This document shows positions 62,026 to 64,000 of a stretch of DNA of 64,000 bases, piece by piece. A program made the position numbers and the translations under genes. The DNA is from UBA7455 sp026713185. Lineage in GTDB: Bacteria > Pseudomonadota > Gammaproteobacteria > Pseudomonadales > Azotimanducaceae. The notes under the pieces were generated by a model, which saw only the letters and a list, made by a program, of their open reading frames with translations, was not told the DNA's origin and ran no database searches. Every line of letters begins with the position of its first letter. Positions within the stretch are counted from its first letter, which is position 1. Location: contig OY762456.1 of NCBI GenBank assembly GCA_963665785.1, forward strand, positions 2,914,001-2,978,000, read 5' to 3'.

Positions 62026-63291
62026 ATGGCAAATCTAGATGGCTGCAAGACAATCGAAGATTTCGCGGGATGGCTCTCCGGTGGCTTAGGTCGCCCGACG
62101 GCCAAGTTTATTCAGGACATGCTGTATGGGATACATACATCCCGATCAGTCAGGCTTGCGGACATCGCGCGAGCGCTTGGCGAGTCTTGTGATCTTCACG
62201 CCACTCGCAACCGCCTGAGCCGAAATCTCGCAAATACGGAACTTGCAACGGAACTCTCTGATCGACTGCTGCGGCAGGGCGCTCACAGCATCAAGCGGGA
62301 CACCCGGCTATTTGTCCAGGTACACGCTCTGACCAAGCCCAACGCCAGGAAAATGCAGTACCTGTACGACAAAGCTGTGGATTCAGCCAGGGAACCACCA
62401 TCGTCGGCAGCGGACAGCTATCAGGTTTGTGAGATTGTCGCCAGCAACACTGGTTCGCGGAAATTTCTACCACTGCTATCGACATTCTGGTCTCGGCATG
62501 CGCCAGATTACATCAGCGATGTGGATGAGATCAGCCGCGCGATTCATCGCGTGCTCACCATGACCAAAGGTCGGGGCATTGTCTTTCTGGAGAACCCCTT
62601 TGTGGAGTTATCTACACTCAAACAACTTATTACTGTTCTGTCGGACGATGCAGGTGTGCAATTCGTGTCGCGGATCCAGGGTGACGATACCAGCCTTAAG
62701 TACCGTCAGCAGAGCAAGACAGTGTCGGAACTGGGAGAACTATGTAACACCCTGTATGCATGCAGAATCTTCAAGGTGTTGCCCCAGGACGCAGCACCCA
62801 AGACATCGCAAGACACATCAGATTTCCAGGGACTCTTTCGGGAGATTGTTTCGTCCACGGATGATGACCTGGCCGAACTCTCTATCGGGATGGAGTTCGG
62901 ATCGCTCGCAGTCCGCCATCAAGAGTCACAGCGACGCCTGAACCTGATCGTTCTGAAATACGGAGTGAACATATACCTGCTCACCTCATTGCATGACATG
63001 CGGACGCGCAAGTCGCTCCTTGAGCCGATATCGTCCTGGTTTTCAACCTGGGAGGTGGTTTCTACTCATCTGAATAAACGGGACGATTTCGCGCCTGGCG
63101 AGATCGGGGTAATGACATATGATCGTTTGCGACTACTCCTTGCCCTGTTGCACGCCGTTGTCTTTTTCGAATCCCGGACCTACAAACTCAATGATTACTC
63201 CTTGACCCAATTGCAGCCCCACGAGGGGAGAAGGTTCCATCGGGATTTTCTCCTTCCAGAAGACGTGGCGCGAATGAAATCTCAAGAGTAG
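62026..63291 (+). CDS. IS4-type transposase-like protein with apparently lost catalytic residues
   Basis: The 421-residue frame is intact. Its N-terminus (LYGIHTSRSVRLADIARALGE, LHATRNRLSRNLAN) and TKPNARKMQYL, GSRKFLPLLSTFWS and YDRLRLLLALLHA fit the IS4-like DDE transposases I know. Where that group has VDLSDI the present protein has VQVHAL (about 97-102), and where it has MDRGGDR it has LENPFVE (about 187-194), so two catalytic Asp seem replaced. Glu may remain in FSTWEVVSTHL. No terminal repeats are seen. It is either a decayed transposase whose frame happens to survive or a domesticated protein. Function unknown. Confidence 0.6.
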   Translation: MANLDGCKTIEDFAGWLSGGLGRPTAKFIQDMLYGIHTSRSVRLADIARALGESCDLHATRNRLSRNLANTELATELSDRLLRQGAHSIKRDTRLFVQVHALTKPNARKMQYLYDKAVDSAREPPSSAADSYQVCEIVASNTGSRKFLPLLSTFWSRHAPDYISDVDEISRAIHRVLTMTKGRGIVFLENPFVELSTLKQLITVLSDDAGVQFVSRIQGDDTSLKYRQQSKTVSELGELCNTLYACRIFKVLPQDAAPKTSQDTSDFQGLFREIVSSTDDDLAELSIGMEFGSLAVRHQESQRRLNLIVLKYGVNIYLLTSLHDMRTRKSLLEPISSWFSTWEVVSTHLNKRDDFAPGEIGVMTYDRLRLLLALLHAVVFFESRTYKLNDYSLTQLQPHEGRRFHRDFLLPEDVARMKSQE

Positions 63292-63361
63292 CGTCAACTG
63301 TTTCCAGGCACAAGGCCATGACTTACAGGTTCCTGCAAGAGGCGATTCATTTTTTTGCTGG

Positions 63362-64000
63362 TTATCGAGTTGCCTGTTCAATTGCCGCGATTGACAGCAC
63401 AGTCGGCATACCATCGGCACACAGTTGCCATTTTGCGTCATCAGTGACCTTCCAGATCTCACCGGTATCCGTACCGACATAAACACCACCTGACACTGCC
63501 GGGTCTACTGTTAATCCATGGAAGTTTACCGGGCTGGGCGAATGTCTCTTGTCACACAGGGAACGCCAGGAATCCCCGCCATCCTCGGACCGGAACAGCA
63601 TCGCTTTCGCACCCTGCTCCTGCCGGTAACTTGAAAATGCCGTGGGTGCGCTGGCTACAGTAAGTCCGTAAGGCGGGCGATGATCAATACACATCGGGCG
63701 AGAGTAGCGCGGTGTGATGCCCCTCCAGGCATAAGTCCAACTGTTGCCACCGTCCTCCGACCTGAATACCCCGGCATTGCCCTCGATCATTTCAGCGACA
63801 CCATCCAGTCGTCCATATCCTGTTGACGCATACAACGTTTCCGGTTCCAGCGGGTGCGCGAACATCATGTGCAAGTCAGGATTTTCACCCGGTAACACCA
63901 TGGACCAGGTTGCTCCTGCATCTGACGAGATGGCGATGCCGCCAACCTCAACGCCGACCCACAGTCTCTCGCCTGTGGTCACAAGGGCGCGGGCGCTGGC
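63362..64000 (-). CDS. BNR/sialidase-like repeat protein (partial, runs off right edge)
   Basis: The frame remains open to the window edge; at least 206 residues from a GTG at 63982 and probably more upstream outside the window. It carries Asp-box repeats SSDAGATWSM, SEDGGNSWTY and SEDGGDSWRS, found in bacterial neuraminidase repeat and Ycf48-like beta-propellers. The function is unknown; such repeat proteins in this lineage are often exported or cytosolic propellers of unknown role. The N-terminus is missing, so a signal peptide cannot be judged. Confidence 0.72.
   Translation of the reverse strand, partial: ASARALVTTGERLWVGVEVGGIAISSDAGATWSMVLPGENPDLHMMFAHPLEPETLYASTGYGRLDGVAEMIEGNAGVFRSEDGGNSWTYAWRGITPRYSRPMCIDHRPPYGLTVASAPTAFSSYRQEQGAKAMLFRSEDGGDSWRSLCDKRHSPSPVNFHGLTVDPAVSGGVYVGTDTGEIWKVTDDAKWQLCADGMPTVLSIAAIEQATR

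Noticed and set aside
1..64000. CRISPR array, rRNA operon, prophage
   Set aside because: No regularly spaced direct repeats with spacers, no rRNA-like sequence and no phage structural genes were seen.

Overview
The window looks like chromosomal DNA of a gammaproteobacterium of roughly 48% GC by eye. The evidence is the rpsU-yqeY-dnaG-rpoD block followed by a CAU-anticodon tRNA, TsaD and FolB back to back, GroESL, ExeA/GspB secretion-assembly genes, AmpG, YajQ, Coq7 and exonuclease I. I cannot name the order or genus from sequence alone.

Layout. 1-3.7 kb: an osmoprotectant-type ABC transporter (running off the left edge) and exonuclease I. 4-7 kb: an SLC13-type anion transporter and an ArsP/SO_0444-type metal permease. 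7-9.7 kb: a GC-richer three-gene operon (DUF1214, sulfotransferase, SCP2) that looks acquired. 9.9-12.7 kb: ExeA, GspB and a coiled-coil membrane protein. 12.9-16.4 kb: a PuuD-like membrane protein, then GroESL under a sigma-70 promoter with a perfect CIRCE operator, and an alkyltransferase-like protein. 16.4-23.5 kb: AmpG, YajQ, a cobalamin adenosyltransferase, tRNA-Ile2(CAU), RpoD, DnaG, YqeY and S21. 23.6-25.25 kb: a complete IS1380-family element with 17-bp ends and a CACAA target duplication, sitting in what was the rpsU/tsaD divergent promoter. 25.3-29 kb: TsaD, FolB, a cyclic-nucleotide/rhodanese protein whose start lies in a 50-bp triplication, a HIT protein and Coq7. 29-34.6 kb: a trpEGDC operon (trpG frameshifted at its very end) with OsmC and VOC genes behind it. 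34.9-46.8 kb: ClpP-like protease, acyl-CoA synthetase, a TVP38/flavin-disulfide-reductase fusion, Pgi, a deazaflavin-dependent nitroreductase-family protein, TrhO, SirB1, GTP-type PEPCK and exonuclease III.

The most notable system is at 46.9-55.6 kb on the minus strand: a tightly packed coenzyme F420 operon. In transcription order it carries an F420:NADPH oxidoreductase, CofE, CofD, CofC, a CofG-CofH fusion (FbiC type), an LLM-class F420-dependent oxidoreductase, a DUF482-type acyltransferase and a TauD-type dioxygenase. Stops and starts overlap or abut through the first five genes. F420 is typical of archaea and actinobacteria and patchy in proteobacteria. Together with the nitroreductase-family gene at 41.1-41.6 kb, the window appears to encode making, reducing and using the cofactor.

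Upstream of that operon (55.56-56.16 kb) is a 600-bp gene-free, partly very AT-rich stretch with three DnaA-box 9-mers, a candidate origin or DnaA-titration site. The right end is accessory DNA: an enoyl-CoA hydratase, a strikingly GC-rich element whose transposase fuses a DUF4338 (DruA-like) domain to an ISAs1 transposase, a frameshifted TonB-dependent receptor, an intact open frame that resembles an IS4-type transposase but seems to have lost catalytic aspartates, and a BNR-repeat protein running off the right edge.
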